From the NCBI GenBank assembly GCA_958496175.1, contig OY292280.1, positions 11,098,001-11,162,000 of the forward strand: 64,000 nucleotides of DNA, written 5' to 3'. Made by a program: the position numbers and the translations under genes. The notes under the pieces are model-generated. The model had not been told where the DNA came from and ran no database searches. It worked only from the letters and a program-made list of their open reading frames with translations. This document shows positions 35,301-48,500 of this stretch, piece after piece. The stretch is from Sisyra terminalis (Eukaryota > Arthropoda > Insecta > Neuroptera > Sisyridae). How positions within the stretch are numbered: the first letter of the stretch is position 1; each line of letters opens with the position of its first letter.

Positions 35301-36957
35301 CAAAGACGAAACCCACATGATTCAAATTCATAACATCGATCTAGACATGCTGGTAAGTTGATCTAAAATTAGTTATTGAAACCCTTTACTCCTAAAAATT
35401 TTCAGTAGTAATTTGGAATCTAAGAAAGCAATTTTGCCACACTATAACTATGATTAGGGATGTAACATTACTCATAAAATACATCGATATTAAAAACATC
35501 GAAGTTTATGAACGATATATCGATTTTTTTTCGATATTTTACTAAAAAACTAGTAGTTGCCCGTTGCATTCGCAACTAAAGGTTTTATCTCAATAAAATG
35601 TTTAGTATGAGATAATGTAAAGTTAATCAACAATAGAAATTTTAAATTTAAATAATCAGTGTTGTTAATATAAAAAAAAGTTTATCTAAAATTATATTAA
35701 GAAATAAAATATAAGTGTTTTTTTTTTTTATATCATTTTAATAACATTTTAAATAACGTCATTTCACTAAATTAGTAAGAATTCAGATTTTTGGCTTTCA
35801 CATATTGTAAACCTGAAAATCCGAAATACGTATTCACAAATAAATACATTAGTGAGTGAGTACCCTTACCAACATTTTGAATGAGTAAGTGGGAATAACA
35901 GAGCGCATGCGCATAGCCCATTCTGCACGGACGTACGGCAAGATAGCCAATTTATATATAAGAAAATACAGTGTGTGTACGCGCATGAAAAGTTATACTA
36001 ATTTATCGTAATTAAAAAAATAATGGTTTTAATCCACTGCCATCGTATATTGAGGTAGTGTATGAAATGGTACATCAGTTATTAGTAGTTCAATATAATA
36101 GGAAAATGTATGAATGGCGGTAAAGATAGAGCACAAAGAATGTTAAAACATACATGCAATACAAATATAATAAGTATTGTTTCAATTTTGAACAATCTGA
36201 TAGTTGTCGTTGGTTTCAACTGTCATTTCTGTTTTATTCAATTGCAAATCGTTGTCATTTGATAATTTTGTCAGTGTTGGGCTGTGGATATTTCCTAGAT
36301 AGTTACTAGTTTCCAAAAGATTTAATTGGTGGCTCATGTCCTTTTTAGCGATATCAATATCTGGCAACGTTGCATTTTCTACTTTGTTTTTAATTTAATT
36401 CGCGATTTGTTTGTTAATTCATTTCCAATATCGTACAATTAGATTTTGTGTTGTTAAATTTTTATTTCGGCCTGATTTACTTGCAAATCAATTTAAAAAC
36501 AAAGTATAGAATGCAACGTTGCCAGATATTGAGATCGCTGAAAGGGACATGAGCCAAATTGGGTATTTATATGTATTGTACATCAATATTAGTCACAATT
36601 GACTACTTATACAAATTTGTATCTAGCATATATGAATCAACTGTTTATCAGTACAGTATGGGTCACTTGTTCGAAAAATAGTTATCGAAAACATTAATCA
36701 TATAGAAGTTATAACAAATATCGTTCATAAAACATCGCCCATGAAGAACGATGTATCATCCATATTTTAAGATCGTTAAAACATCGATGTTTATGAACGA
36801 TATATCGTTTGCATTTTTCTAAAAAAATTTTTTTTTTTAGGACAAGGCGAAAAGTATGATTCCCAGCACTCCATGTAAAAGCTCAAGTGTCGAGGAAACT
36901 CCTACAAGAGCCGTAGCCCTCACACCTCCAACCAGTGGCCACAAATCTTCGATTTGA
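32396..36957 (+). CDS. CycE: G1/S-specific cyclin E
   Basis: Coding exons 32396-32409, 32471-32522, 34321-35352 and 36841-36957 join in phase to 404 aa (human cyclin E1 is 410). The ATG is supported by in-frame stops (TGA TAA) just upstream in the same exon, whose acceptor TTCGTTCCAG opens it at 32,357. The cyclin box begins near residue 82 with the MRAIL-type patch MRSIVLEWL (111-119) and continues FLAMDYIDRYLS, LQLLGITCLFTASKVEE and a second cyclin fold. The last exon carries LTPPTSGHK (T394/S398), the Fbw7 phosphodegron equivalent to human T380/S384; an N-terminal QTP site (T61) is similar to human T62. The protein activates CDK2 for S-phase entry. Introns 2 and 3 contain a foldback MITE, a LINE fragment and a family-A MITE. 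A candidate AATAAA is at 37,991. Confidence 0.96.
32630..32720. mobile_element. partial copy of the 32.8-33.3 kb foldback element
   Basis: Matches AAATTTGAACA..., GTTGCCCAGATACATATTTC and AACTGCTATGTGATGA of the neighbouring element, but with large internal deletions and no second arm. Confidence 0.5.
32824..33275. mobile_element. ~450-bp foldback MITE in cyclin E intron 2
   Basis: Left arm 32,824 to about 33,045 and right arm about 33,055-33,275 are reverse complements (outer GTGTATACAATAT / ATATTGTATACAC; inner AAGTAGTTTGGATCACTCCG / CGGAGTGATCCAAACTACTT). A related, more divergent element lies at 59,231-59,510. No coding capacity. Confidence 0.85.
33480..34020 (+). mobile_element. 3' fragment of a Jockey-like non-LTR retrotransposon
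   Basis: After one frameshift the plus strand encodes VAKPSNIEMIRRCQSKIFR, then FLGAGRYIRNDINQRDLNVE, and VEVHPNKLTLGTL, the typical end of Jockey-clade reverse transcriptase ORF2 (QLWG.A..SNI...Q.K..R...). One in-frame stop interrupts it. About 250 bp of 3' UTR follow, ending in an A-rich tail near 34,010-34,020. 5'-truncated and inactive; lies in cyclin E intron 2. Confidence 0.75.
35460..36330. repeat. repeat-rich part of cyclin E intron 3
   Basis: Two stretches match elsewhere: about 35,790-35,876 is the inverse of 411-500, and about 35,985-36,100 (GTTATACTAATTTATCG, GTTTTAATCCACTGCCAT) resembles the intron repeat at about 4,675-4,790. ACGATATATCG-bearing segments at about 35,500 and 36,785 bracket the block. 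Probably one or more decayed transposons; no coding frame. Confidence 0.5.
36331..36555. mobile_element. family-A MITE in cyclin E intron 3
   Basis: Ends GGCTCATGTCCTTTTTAGCG and, inverted, GGCTCATGTCCCTTTCAGCG. Both subterminal cores read CTGGCAACGTTGCATT. 225 bp, non-coding. Confidence 0.85.
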
Positions 36958-38100
36958 GTATCATGTATTTCATTCACTAAATCATTTAGGTAAATATGAT
37001 ATCAACATATAGAGATATAAGCATAAATACCATATGGTACAAATTTAGTTTAAGCCCCGTGATATTAATCATCATATCTTTAATATTAACAATAGGGTTT
37101 CAAGGTTCTCTTGAAGTATATAGACAAATTGTCTGAGTATAGAAAATATTTATAGTCTGAATAACAAAATAGGCGCTATTGGTCTTATACAATATACTAT
37201 TTTTTTAATAATATATTTTCTATGAAATATTATTAATTTATTTTTGCAATGTTCATATAAAGTGTTTTTGAGTCAGTAATTTTTTTTTTTTGGTACGAAG
37301 AGAACGAATCAAAAATTTATTCAAATATATCTGCAGTAGACATGCGCAACAAAATGGCTTCTAGATCAGCCCATGTTTCAAAACAGTAATGCGAATTGAG
37401 TCGGTGTTACTCGAGTGAAATTTCAATTATATTGACTTGAATTTCCCCTAAAATTTTAGGGTTTTAATGCAATAATGAAATAAGACTAAACAATGAGGAC
37501 AAGACTAAGTATGGAAATATGAGTTAGTAAATAATTGTGCTAAGTTTGCATGTTATACTTGCAAACTTGTCATATATTTTTCTTTCAATTGATTCGATTG
37601 AAATTTTCAATCGAGTAAATAACTCGAGTCACATCACTGAGGTATTTTTAGAAATTTAAACGAGGAATTGTGGTACTTTCCAACTCGTATGGATTTTTAA
37701 ATACTTAATCGATAAAATAAGAATATCAAAATCCTAAATTATTTATATTTTTTATTACTTTTAATTCGCATGTCAATTACTTTAATCCCTTAATATTGAA
37801 CTTGTAAGTCGAAATCACTTCATCGTTGATCTTTTGGATCCTGTAGGATATGTAATTATATATATTCAACCGAATCCTGATATCTCTACGGGTTTCTAAA
37901 AACTCAACACAGTTTTAATATAAATTAAAATGACAAAGTGATTTCGTCTTGTACACATGTATATATTGTAAATTTATATATCGTTTTTATAATAAAATGA
38001 GAAAATCAACAAATTTTTGTTTTAAATAAACTATTACTTTTGTTTTTATATTTTCAAATAGTAATTCAAATTGAATTGTACAATAATCCGACACCGCAAT
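36958..38100. other. cyclin E 3' flank
   Basis: AT-rich, no second gene. AATAAA at 37,991 is the clearest polyadenylation candidate and would give a 3' UTR of about 1 kb; another is near 38,025. Confidence 0.4.
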
Positions 38101-38133
38101 AGTGAATTTCACTTGCTAAGCAATAATTCATTC

Positions 38134-38356
38134 GACTCAAGTCTCTTTTAGGTCGATCAAATCCGGCAACGTTGCATTTTCTACTTTGTTTTGAATTCTA
38201 CTCGCGATTTTATTGTTAATTCAATTCTAAAATAGCATATTTTTTCTTTTAAAGCTAAATTTTCGTTATGAGTCAATTTATTTGCGAATTAATTAAAAAC
38301 AAATTTGAAAAATGCAACGTTGCCAGATATTGACCGACTTAAAAGGGATTGGAGCC
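38134..38356. mobile_element. family-A MITE downstream of cyclin E
   Basis: Ends GACTCAAGTCTCTTTTAGGT and, inverted, GGCTCCAATCCCTTTTAAGT; cores CCGGCAACGTTGCATTTTCT and CTGGCAACGTTGCATTTTTC. Non-coding. Confidence 0.8.
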
Positions 38357-38974
38357 ATTCATTCTGTTTCCTTTTATAAAATATTACGTATTTAGTAAAT
38401 ATCTAGAGTAAAAACAAAAAACTACCCCGCAGAATATACAAATATATGAAACAATATACCATACTCTTTTTTTTGAGATTGACATAAAAATCGTACCAGT
38501 AGGAGTTCTATCTATATTTTAAACTATAAAATATTCACTCAATCTTAAGTTACTTATGAAGGTGTTCAACTTGGTATTATTTTTGTGATAATCTCAAAAA
38601 ATATTAATTTTATCCCGCCTTTTGGTACGTTCCACTTGGTCTTCTCAACGCAAATGTCCGCGATTTTTTCCGTTCCACTTGCTAGCGAGTGTTACAATCA
38701 TTGGTGCAAGTGGACCGGATTTTGGAGCGCTTTAAGCGTTGATTCAAATACTACAAATGTCGGATTTCAATACAAATTAAAAGTAAAATGAAATTTAGTT
38801 ATCCTCTATAAGCTTTAAATATATTTTTTATAACTGTTAGTATATATTTTATGACTCCATGAACTATATGGTCCTCGGTTAAGGGCTATAAAAGGGAACA
38901 AAATGAATAATTTAAATAAGAAATACTTTATTATCTAGACTATTTGAAATAGATCACAGATCTCTAATATTTTT

Positions 38975-39199
38975 GTCTCAACTCCTTTTTAAGGACGGTC
39001 AAATTTGGCAACGTTGTATTTTCTTTTTCGTATTTTATTTTATTAGTGACTTTTTAGTTAATTCAATCCTAATATTATATAACTTCCTCTTTTAAGACTA
39101 AGTTTTCATTATAGACCGATTTGTTCGCGAATTAAATTAAAAACAAAGTAGAAAATGCAGCGTTGCCAATTTTAGACTGACCAAAAAGGAACATGAGCC
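38975..39199. mobile_element. family-A MITE, third copy in the cyclin E/PRL-1 interval
   Basis: Ends GTCTCAACTCCTTTTTAAGG and, inverted, GGCTCATGTTCCTTTTTGGT; cores TTTGGCAACGTTGTATTTTC and TTGGCAACGCTGCATTTTCT. Confidence 0.75.
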
Positions 39200-42100
39200 A
39201 TATTTTCTATAAAAAAAAAATGTTTTAACAAATTTTTGATTCATTTCCCCAAAAAATGTGATAAAGTCAAAAAAAAAAATGTTTAATATATATGACGCTT
39301 ACTGGTCAATAAGTTAATATTGGATTTAAGTTAAGTAGAATTAAAAAAAAAAACATAATAAATTGATCTACGGGTCAATCGCATTAATCATTATTTAATA
39401 ATTGGAGTATATATTATATTTTTTAGAAACTCGAATTTAGATTTTTTTATATTTATAATAGAAATTATGATAAATATGTTTACTGAAACCATTTTTATGG
39501 TTGATTATCCTAAAAGACGCTTATCAAGAACTTGTCACGTTCTTAATTATTCTTTTGAATCGTATTTCTTCGAATATAAGAAAATGTTCATTATAAACAA
39601 ACTATATTTTTAACTCCGCTTATGTTTTCGATCGATAAATCGTTCTAAACGGTAGTTTAATGAAACCACGCCCAACGCGCCGGCGTAATCGTAACTAATA
39701 TATTTTAAATCGTATTACAATCGAGTAAATACGAAATTTTATAGTAATGTAAGTAAATGTTTATGAATATTTAAGAATGTAACAATAGGGTTGAAAATAA
39801 CAAAAAAAAAACAGATTAATATTTAATTAAACAAAATGATTGGAAATATTCATTTTACGATTTCATTTTATATGTATGTAATCCCAAAAAACTTTAAATA
39901 AAAATAAAAAAATTAATCGGTGATTTTCTTTCCATTCCTCAATCCTTCGGTCTACATAAATGTTATTATTTTTTTGGAAAAATTATATTAACTTAAATGA
40001 AAAGGAATAATTTATTTTATTCTGGACTTAAGTCTACAGTTATATCGAAGTAGTTACATCATATGCAATATAAGTCGTTGGATAATTTTCTCGGGTAAAT
40101 ACCAGGGCCGACCTTAAGCTTTGTAATCGAAATAAAACCTTAATTTGATCACAGGAAATGTATAAGTTCCATTTGAAATGAAGTTCTGACCACTAATCAC
40201 TCGATTTACGCGTTAGAGAAAAACGCGTAAATCGAGACTACGAGTTCATACAAAAACGGAAGATAGGTTCCAGAAAATAAAAATCCGCGAAAATCGAGAC
40301 ATCAAATTCACATAAAGTAGGGAGATAGATTCTAGAAAACCGTGTAAAACGAATACATCGTATAGTTACTGATCTCTTGTTTAACGCGGAACTCATTTAA
40401 CGCGGTTTCATTTTTCACCAAACTTTCATTTTACTGAGGGAAATCCCGAATTTGAATCTTCGTATCCAAAGAGCTTGTGATTTTTTTCTTCTCTAAAAAA
40501 TGAGTAGATATTTGAAGGGTAAAATAATACATAATTATTTGCGACATAAAGAAAATTCGTAATAAATTGAATTCTTCAAATGGACATATTTTTTTTAATA
40601 TTTCTTTAAACTGTATTATAAACAAGCAAAATCATAAGGGAAACATTTGTACTTTGCAACAACTTTTGACGCAATGCACGCGCAATAGAGGGAGTTATAT
40701 ACGTCTGGTGCTGAAAATGGGGGTAATCGGATGCAACTTACGCGTTTATGTGACACGTACCATAAAATATGTATATTTTTTTTTTAATAATAGAATTTTT
40801 TCTGACCGCGTTAAGTGAAACCGTGTAAAACGAGTCCGCGTAAAACGAGTTCTGCATACATCGAATTAGTGTATGAGTGTCTCTTCTCTGGCCATATATC
40901 TAAATCATACACCTTAAAAAATAGGTTCAAAACTTTAAAAATTGGCCTCACGCTACTTATGGCCAAAATGGTTAGAAAATGTTAGTAAAAGATTAGTTTT
41001 ATGTGCAACAAAAGAACTGTTGTTTCAAAATTTACGAATTTCCTCATCGATTTCATTTCCTGCGAAGTTTCCGGTTCCAACTCCGGTTTCTAATCCCTGG
41101 TCAGGTGAGCTTTTGATAAAGGTACAGATTCCTTATTGGTACAGCTTAATTCAAACATACGTAAGTCGAACGGTTGTGCCAATGCTCACCACTAGCACCA
41201 TCTCGTCGCTTATTTTCGAAGTTAAGTCAATAAATCTGAAAATGTAAGATATTACGATAAAATGTTAAAACCAATTATTGCCACAATATTTCTTTATTTC
41301 AATCCACAAAGCTCTCTAAAAGCGCACTCGGTCATACACTATTTTATTTTTATTATTTTTTTTAATATTAATTTTTTGATCTTGAGTAATTAACATATTA
41401 TAATTAATTGTAAAATATATAAAAAGAAGAAAAATTGACGAATTTCATCCGATTTTGTTTATAATATAATAATCGCAAAACTATATGAAATATGTCAATT
41501 TTCCTCTTGCTCATTTGAAAAAATAAAGAGAAATAATAATCGTGCATAATTGGCTAAAATTAATAGAAGTTTACACAAATGGTTTTTTGTATAAGAAAAA
41601 TAATTAACAAATCGATCGGATTTTTAACTGAAAATCAATTTGCAAATGCAATTTACAAAGTGTTTTTCATCCCGGCCGTTTTATGTACAATTACGTAAAG
41701 ACCTGACGCCATTTCGTGAGTTTGTTGAGAGATGGCGCATCGCGTTGATGAGCTTTTATATATGTCTTAGAAAATATGCGTTAATTATATGCATTTGAAA
41801 TTTGATTGCTTGAAAAATGTTGTTGAGATTTTTTTTTGTCATTGACTTGATAGATTCGTATGAAAAAATCAAATTTTTGAATTGTTTCGTTTTTGGTATC
41901 AGTCTGAAGTGAAGATTAAACAATTAAAGAGATATGCTTAATTTATATTAAATCGTTTTATTAGCGAATTCAAAAATTCGATTCGTTCAATATGTAACTT
42001 ATATAAATTGATTGGAAATTTTTCGAAAAAGATAGAGCTTTATTCACAATTTTATACTTCACATTTTTTTTCATTTTTAATTTTTAAAAAACTGATATAT

Positions 42101-42370
42101 GTTTGCTATATATGGTATATAAAAAATCGTAAAGAAGTTTTAATCAATTTACAATTTAATATTTATTATACTTTGTATTCTTTTTTTAAATTTAAAATAC
42201 AATTTTTCAGACTTGATTTTCTTTTACGTAGGCATTTTCTTTTCCTAGGCAATTTACATAAAAGAAAGAAAAATAAACACTTTCATTAAAAATGAAAAAA
42301 TTACAGTTAAAGATTTGAATTTTCATTGCTTGGTTTATCATTTAAAATTAATTTGTTATTTTTTTAAATT
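39200..42370. other. AT-rich intergenic DNA between cyclin E and PRL-1
   Basis: No supported gene. It contains a decayed repeat at about 40,190-40,865. The 101-codon frame near 40,942-41,247 lacks an ATG start and splice support. A minus-strand AATAAA at about 42,369-42,374 is a candidate polyadenylation signal of PRL-1. Confidence 0.4.
40190..40865. repeat. decayed CGCGTAAATCGAG-type repeat with a hairpin
   Basis: Related motifs (CGCGTAAATCGAGAC, CGCGAAAATCGAGAC, GTGTAAAACGA, CGCGTAAAACGAGT, AACGCGG) recur at both ends. CGATTTACGCGTT and AACGCGTAAATCG form a perfect 13-bp hairpin at about 40,201-40,233. The pattern suggests a pogo/Tigger-like or other DNA transposon remnant, but no terminus pair was fixed. 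Confidence 0.4.
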
Positions 42371-42547
42371 TATTTTTATAAATTTTTCGTTACGTTTATG
42401 AACACAGATTAACGTGGCAAATTGATTAAAACGTAACTCAGAACCAAATCTAAATATTATCAAATGGTAACATCAAGGTTTTCCAATAAAAATAATTTTA
42501 AAAAAATTAACTCCAACGTAAACTAGGGTACAATATTGCATCCCTTT

Positions 42548-45500
42548 CTACTGTACACAACATGAACTCTTTCCGTTGCGGACTTTTAGGCGCGATTTCG
42601 GACGGTAGCGCTCCAAATACGATAGTTGTTTCGCATTAATTGCGCCACGACGTTTTCTAGAAACAATAAAAACATATATTAACAATATATCATATCTTCC
42701 AATAATATCCACCACGCAAAACCAATAATTCATTAGGGTTACAAATAAAACAGCGCCATCTTCTTTCATCAAACCTAAGCAACTAATTGTGATACATGAT
42801 TTTATTTACAATTTTCGGCTCATGTGTACTTTAGCACACCCACAATCTGGCAACGATGCATTTTCGACTTTGTTTTTAATTTAATTTGCGATTAAATCGG
42901 TCCATCATAAAAATTTGGCCACAAACGAGAGAATTATGCCATATTAGAATTAAATCATCAAAAAAACCGCGAATTAAATTAAAAACAAACTCAAAAATGC
43001 AACGTTTCCAGATTGTGGGTGTGCTAAAGTACACTTGAGCTAAATTTTCTCCATTAACCACAATTTGTCCACGTTTCTGCCAAAATTCGGATACCAAATC
43101 GAAAGAATTTTACATCTTTGGAGATTTCCTGACGACACTGTACAAATGGCAGCCGAAAATTACCCTGGTGAGGCGCAAGCAGTGGCGTGCATTACATATA
43201 GACAAAAAGACACTGCCTACCCTACATAATTCAGAAAAATATTTATAACCTTGTTCTGATATCTAATTTTATTTTATTTACGAGTACTATCAAATATCAA
43301 TAAACAAAAAATCTTAACGGATATCATCTATACAGTATACAGGTTATGCTAGTTTGTTCGTTCGCTCAATTTCAAGTAAGCGACTGGTAATATTTGCATT
43401 GCGATGCACTAGCGCTACTGAGTCCAGCAGCGGGAAAGACACAAACTATTCGTGCCTAAATATTTATATGTGTGCATTTATAGCTATATATGTGTCAGTG
43501 TGTGCGTTCATATAAAAAACAATAATACAAATATACAATTCTACACATACGCACGCACACAACCTCATAGAAAGACACTGTCTTCTTACAATACGACAAA
43601 TTACGATAATTACCGAAGTAGCATCGTTTCTTATTCATTATCAAAGTTTGAATTATATTGATCTCAATAATCGATTTAACGATCAGTAATCGACGTACAT
43701 TGTTATTATTTAATTTTAATAAATTGTTATAATAGCCTACTGGTGGCCGAGTGGTCTAGGTGGCCGCTCCAAAACTAGTAGATAGTGAGTTCGATTCTAG
43801 TATCGTGCAAATTTTCAATATTTCTCGATAGCAGATTTAATGCACTTAGAGTCGCTAAAGGACTTTAGCAGTTATAAAGCGACGGTAAATGACAATTAAA
43901 AAAATTTATAATGTATTATTTATTATCTGTATTACTTAAACCTGACGATTATGTTTTATTTCTTTAATAAAGTTTACAAAATGAGTCTATCTATGGGTAT
44001 TTGTGGTTAAAAATATCAATATCATTATTTACTCTTCATGACAATGAACTAAAACCAACATACAGCATTTTTGATTATATTAAAGTAGCTTTTAAGAATG
44101 TCTGCCTACTCTGCCTAAACCCTCTGTGCACGCCACTGGGCGCAAGGTTTATTAATTACACAGGTTGCCCCATTAGAGAAAAAAATGACGTCATACGAAG
44201 AATTTTGAAATTATAACCAGTCTGAAGATATGTACGAATTTCTTCTGGATACGTCACGTAGCGCATGAGGCCACCTGTGTATTTTATAAACCTTGGGTGA
44301 GGGATCCAACAAACTCCAGTAGGGAGGGGATTAAAGGTCCAATTTTACTATTTCTTATTATATTGTGAAAACCAACTCTATTCATTTAAAACGTATAATA
44401 CTAACCAAACAAACAAATATCTGGCCATGTTTAATTTAATTTTTAATGGAATCATCCATATAGAAGTTTGTCATTGGACATTTCTTCTAGATCTCGTCGT
44501 TTGTCTCTCTTTGCCCCTTAGTAGGGGCAAAAGGGACGACTAAGGGGCAAAAAGGACCTGTATTTATTTTAAGTATCTGACAGGTGTTATGAATTAATAA
44601 CAGTATTTGAATCAATGAAATATTCCTGGATTTTCATTTGGAAAATTTTATTACAGGCATTTTAAACATAACATAAAACTCTTCTTTTTTATACTAATAT
44701 TGGCATTAATTGTAACATAAGTAATATATTTTATACTTTTATCTTATTTTAATAAAAATCATCATTTCCTGAAATGCTGGTTACACTTCCTCATCCCTAC
44801 CATTATAGTTAAATAGAGCAATATGCCACTAGTATTTCAGACACTCATGGTGGACCTTTATACCCGCGGACCTTTAAGCCCCACTCTACCCTACGCCTAA
44901 ACGGAGTACTGTTAATGAACCCACAAATGAAAAATAAGAATTTACTAGCAAGGCCGTCTTAAACTTGGCTGGGTCCCTTTTCTAAAGTAAAAAAAAACGA
45001 ATTATAATCAGTGGCGTAGTTACCTAGGAGCTAGGCGGGGTAGTGCCCCGGGGCCCTCAAACCCAGGGGGCCCTCGAATCCTTACTAGAAATCTCGATCG
45101 AACTGAACTTTTGGAAATTCAGTTGGAATTTCATCAATTATGTAAGGAAATAATGAGCAAATATGGAGTGCTAGAATACGGCCTAACGGAAGTATTTACA
45201 GCAATGTTATTATTCTTTACAATTTCTGTCCCTTCTGCAGCAGCTGAAAGGTCATTTAGCAAATTAAAAATAATAAAAAAATATTTAAGAAATAATATGG
45301 GCCAAACTCGACTCCGATATTAATCGCTAATAGCAATTGAAAACAAAACCGCATCAAGCCTGGATTTAAACGAAGTCATTGATACTTTTGCGAAAACTAA
45401 AGCTGGGAAAAATTGTAAATATAATTGTTATTTAGTCAGTTGGTAGGCCTGACCTTTATATAATAAACCCTTGAATCTTCTCCTATTTCGTTTTATTAGC

Positions 45501-48500
45501 TAAACCTATACCTAGTATCAATTGTAATTTATGTTGTTACTGTTTAATATTTTTGTTACCTGCCCTGCAGTGCACAAAAAAAAGCTTAAGTAGCTTAGCA
45601 TTTTTAAAGTATTTGTAAATTTCATATTTTTATTTGATAAAACCTAATCAGTTTACATAGCAGTGGAGCCCCTTTTTTTAATTTGCCCCAGGGCCCTTGG
45701 TTACCTGGCTACGCCACTGATTATAATATCATTTTTTTACAAAGTATGACCATTTATTACAGGTAATCAAATACAGTATGATATAATTATGTCATTAATG
45801 ATATTAGAAATCTGCCGGTTTTTTGGTTACGATTACAATAACGGTTTCTTTCGGGATTTCTGTTGAGTAAAATCTTCTATAATATCTTTAAAGTCAATTT
45901 TTTAAAGGATATCATTTTCTATGTCCATAATTGACCAATAACTCAGTCGTTCTTGAAACATTGTTGTTTTATTCTCTTAAGCTGCGAAAGTGACCACTCT
46001 TCACTACAATTGGTAACCATTAGGCAAAGGAATATTCTTGTAGCAATTTCTACGTTTGGAAAAGTGTCTTCCAATTTATCTGATTTTATTAGGATATGTA
46101 ATCCTTCGGGGCCCCCTGAGAATGGGGGCCCTGAGCACAAGCTCCGTGTGTCCTTATGGTGAAGACGGTATTGTTTACTACTACGGAACTCATTAGGCTT
46201 CACCCTAACGGAAAGTATTACGGACAGAGATCAGCTGATTTAACTACAATGATATACAATTTTAGTGGAGAAAAGTAAGTGAGCGAGATCTATTGAACTT
46301 AGTAGTTCAAATACAATGCAAGCTGTAATTTGCATGGAATAAAAGCGGATGGAGTGAGAGAGACTATTTGTTCGTACAAACAAAAACGTCTCACCAATCA
46401 GTTATCTTATTTTTCTTTTAAAAAATAACTCCTACCGGAATAGAGGCAAGAAAAAATAGTTCTACTGCGTCGTTTTACGGTCCCAAAGTTGTAAAAACCT
46501 ACCAGGAAACGCTAAAACAAGAAGTTCTACCACGCCCGCTATTTTCCCAGATATTGCGCCGTTTTATTCTTACTGGTTCCTGTTTGGCTAATCAGCATTT
46601 TTACTGATATGAAGACATCAAAAAATGGTTTGAATCTTTGATAATCTCAACAAATTTAAGCCCTTTACCGTAACGGTATTCAAGATCTGCCAGAAAGATG
46701 AAGAAAAGTTGTAGTAAACGATGGGCAATACTGTGAATGGTTAATTTATAATAAATTTTTCACAATCAAGTTGCATTTACATCAAAAGCGCATCTAATAT
46801 AATGCTAATGTATAAAAAATTAATAACATTTAAAAACTAAGATTGAAAATGAGCAAAATTAGTGTGCTACGTTTGGCATCTGATAATGTAACATTGTGGT
46901 GGCGCCATCTATTATCAAACGATAGAAACTTATTTGTATCCCTAGTAGATAAACGAATCAATTACTTTATAATTCAAGTAAATACATAACAAATCTAAAC
47001 TATTCCCAACTAAAGCAACTTTAACTTTGACTAAGTTTATATTAAACTTTTATACAACTTCACTTTTCGCGCTATTTGCCAAAAAAAAAGAGGCAACAGG
47101 GGGCCTAAGTCTCAAAAAAAATTTGCGAATTTTTTTTTTGTATAAATCTATAAATTGTTTCCTTAAAAATTCAAAAACCAATGTACGTAATTTCAGATAA
47201 TTTAAATGATAATCCAATAGTTTCTTCAATCGTACCACTAATAATTGATTTTTTTAAACCTCTTAACACGCGGCCGAAGTCGCGGGTAACTACTAATTTC
47301 ACAATTATACATAAATTACTTATATAGTGCAATGAAAGCTCATCATTATAGCAACCATCATTACAATAAGTCAATACCCGCAACTTCGTCACTTTAACAC
47401 AATAATGCGTCAACAATTTTATTGATTCGTTTTTCTGACCTTCGAAAAATACTTATCTTAATTTTTTAATTTCCCTTCCTCGAAAATAATGTCTACATCT
47501 CATATTACCTTATTAACGTATGTAAGAATATACGACACACCTTTGATTTAATAGCAAAAGACAATATTTGTAGAAATCATTGTAGTGAAACAAATATAAT
47601 AAATCAATGTCAATAAATTTTCATTTTAATATTGGCCTACAGTATTATTTCATTCAGCTAAAAGTTCCCGCGACAAAACAGAAAACAAAAGAAGATAGCA
47701 AAAACAATGTGTTTATTGTTGACATAAGAATGGATTTAGAAGAACATTACCATTGAAAACGTGTCCAGAGACTTATAAATCAACTGTATGCATGAATTAA
47801 TGCCAATTAACTTGGACTAGAAAAATAATTCAAAAATTTTATCCAATTTTTTATTGGTTCATTTATTCTAAACCTTTTTCGCATACTAAAACCAATGGTA
47901 ATAAATTAAGTACAAGTAAAAAAAAAGAATCATAAAAATCGGACAAGTACTAAATTGGTCTTGGCTTAAACAGACAGACAGACAAGAAGGCGTGGTATTT
48001 TATGTATAAATAGAAACAAATAAGATGACTATTATATCAATTTAAGTCAACAACGGACTTGTACCACTATCAAAATAAACGACTCAACTAGTACAAAATT
48101 AAGAATTCCCTAGTTTTTGCGGCTCAAATCCTTTTTTGAACAGCCAAATCTGGCAACGTTGCACTTTCTACTATTTCCTTAATTGAATTCGCAAATAAAT
48201 CGACCTATAGTGAAAATTTAGTTACAAAAGAGAAAATGTTACCATATAAGAATTGAATTAACAAAACAATCCCGAATAGAATAAAAAGGAAAGTAGAAAT
48301 GGCAATGTTGCCAGATTTAGCTGATTTAAAAGGGGCTAGAGCCATTTTTTCAATTCTGATATAGAGGGGGGTGGGGGTGGGGGAACGTAATTGCTATAGT
48401 TTTGGCTAATAATTTTTGTAGTAGGTACTACCAAACTGTAAACATAAATCCCAGCTCCCTTTTTTGGTTTTGGCTTTAGCGCAAAAATTTGAAGAAAATA

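Noticed and set aside
38585..38791. 68-codon frame containing GTACGTTCCACTTGG-type motifs
   Set aside because: Slightly less AT-rich but without gene signals; the repeated GTTCCACTT motif suggests a transposon scrap, though no ends were found.
40942..41247. 101-codon frame downstream of cyclin E
   Set aside because: Begins at a non-ATG codon, no splice signals or recognised domain, and lies in repeat-rich DNA.
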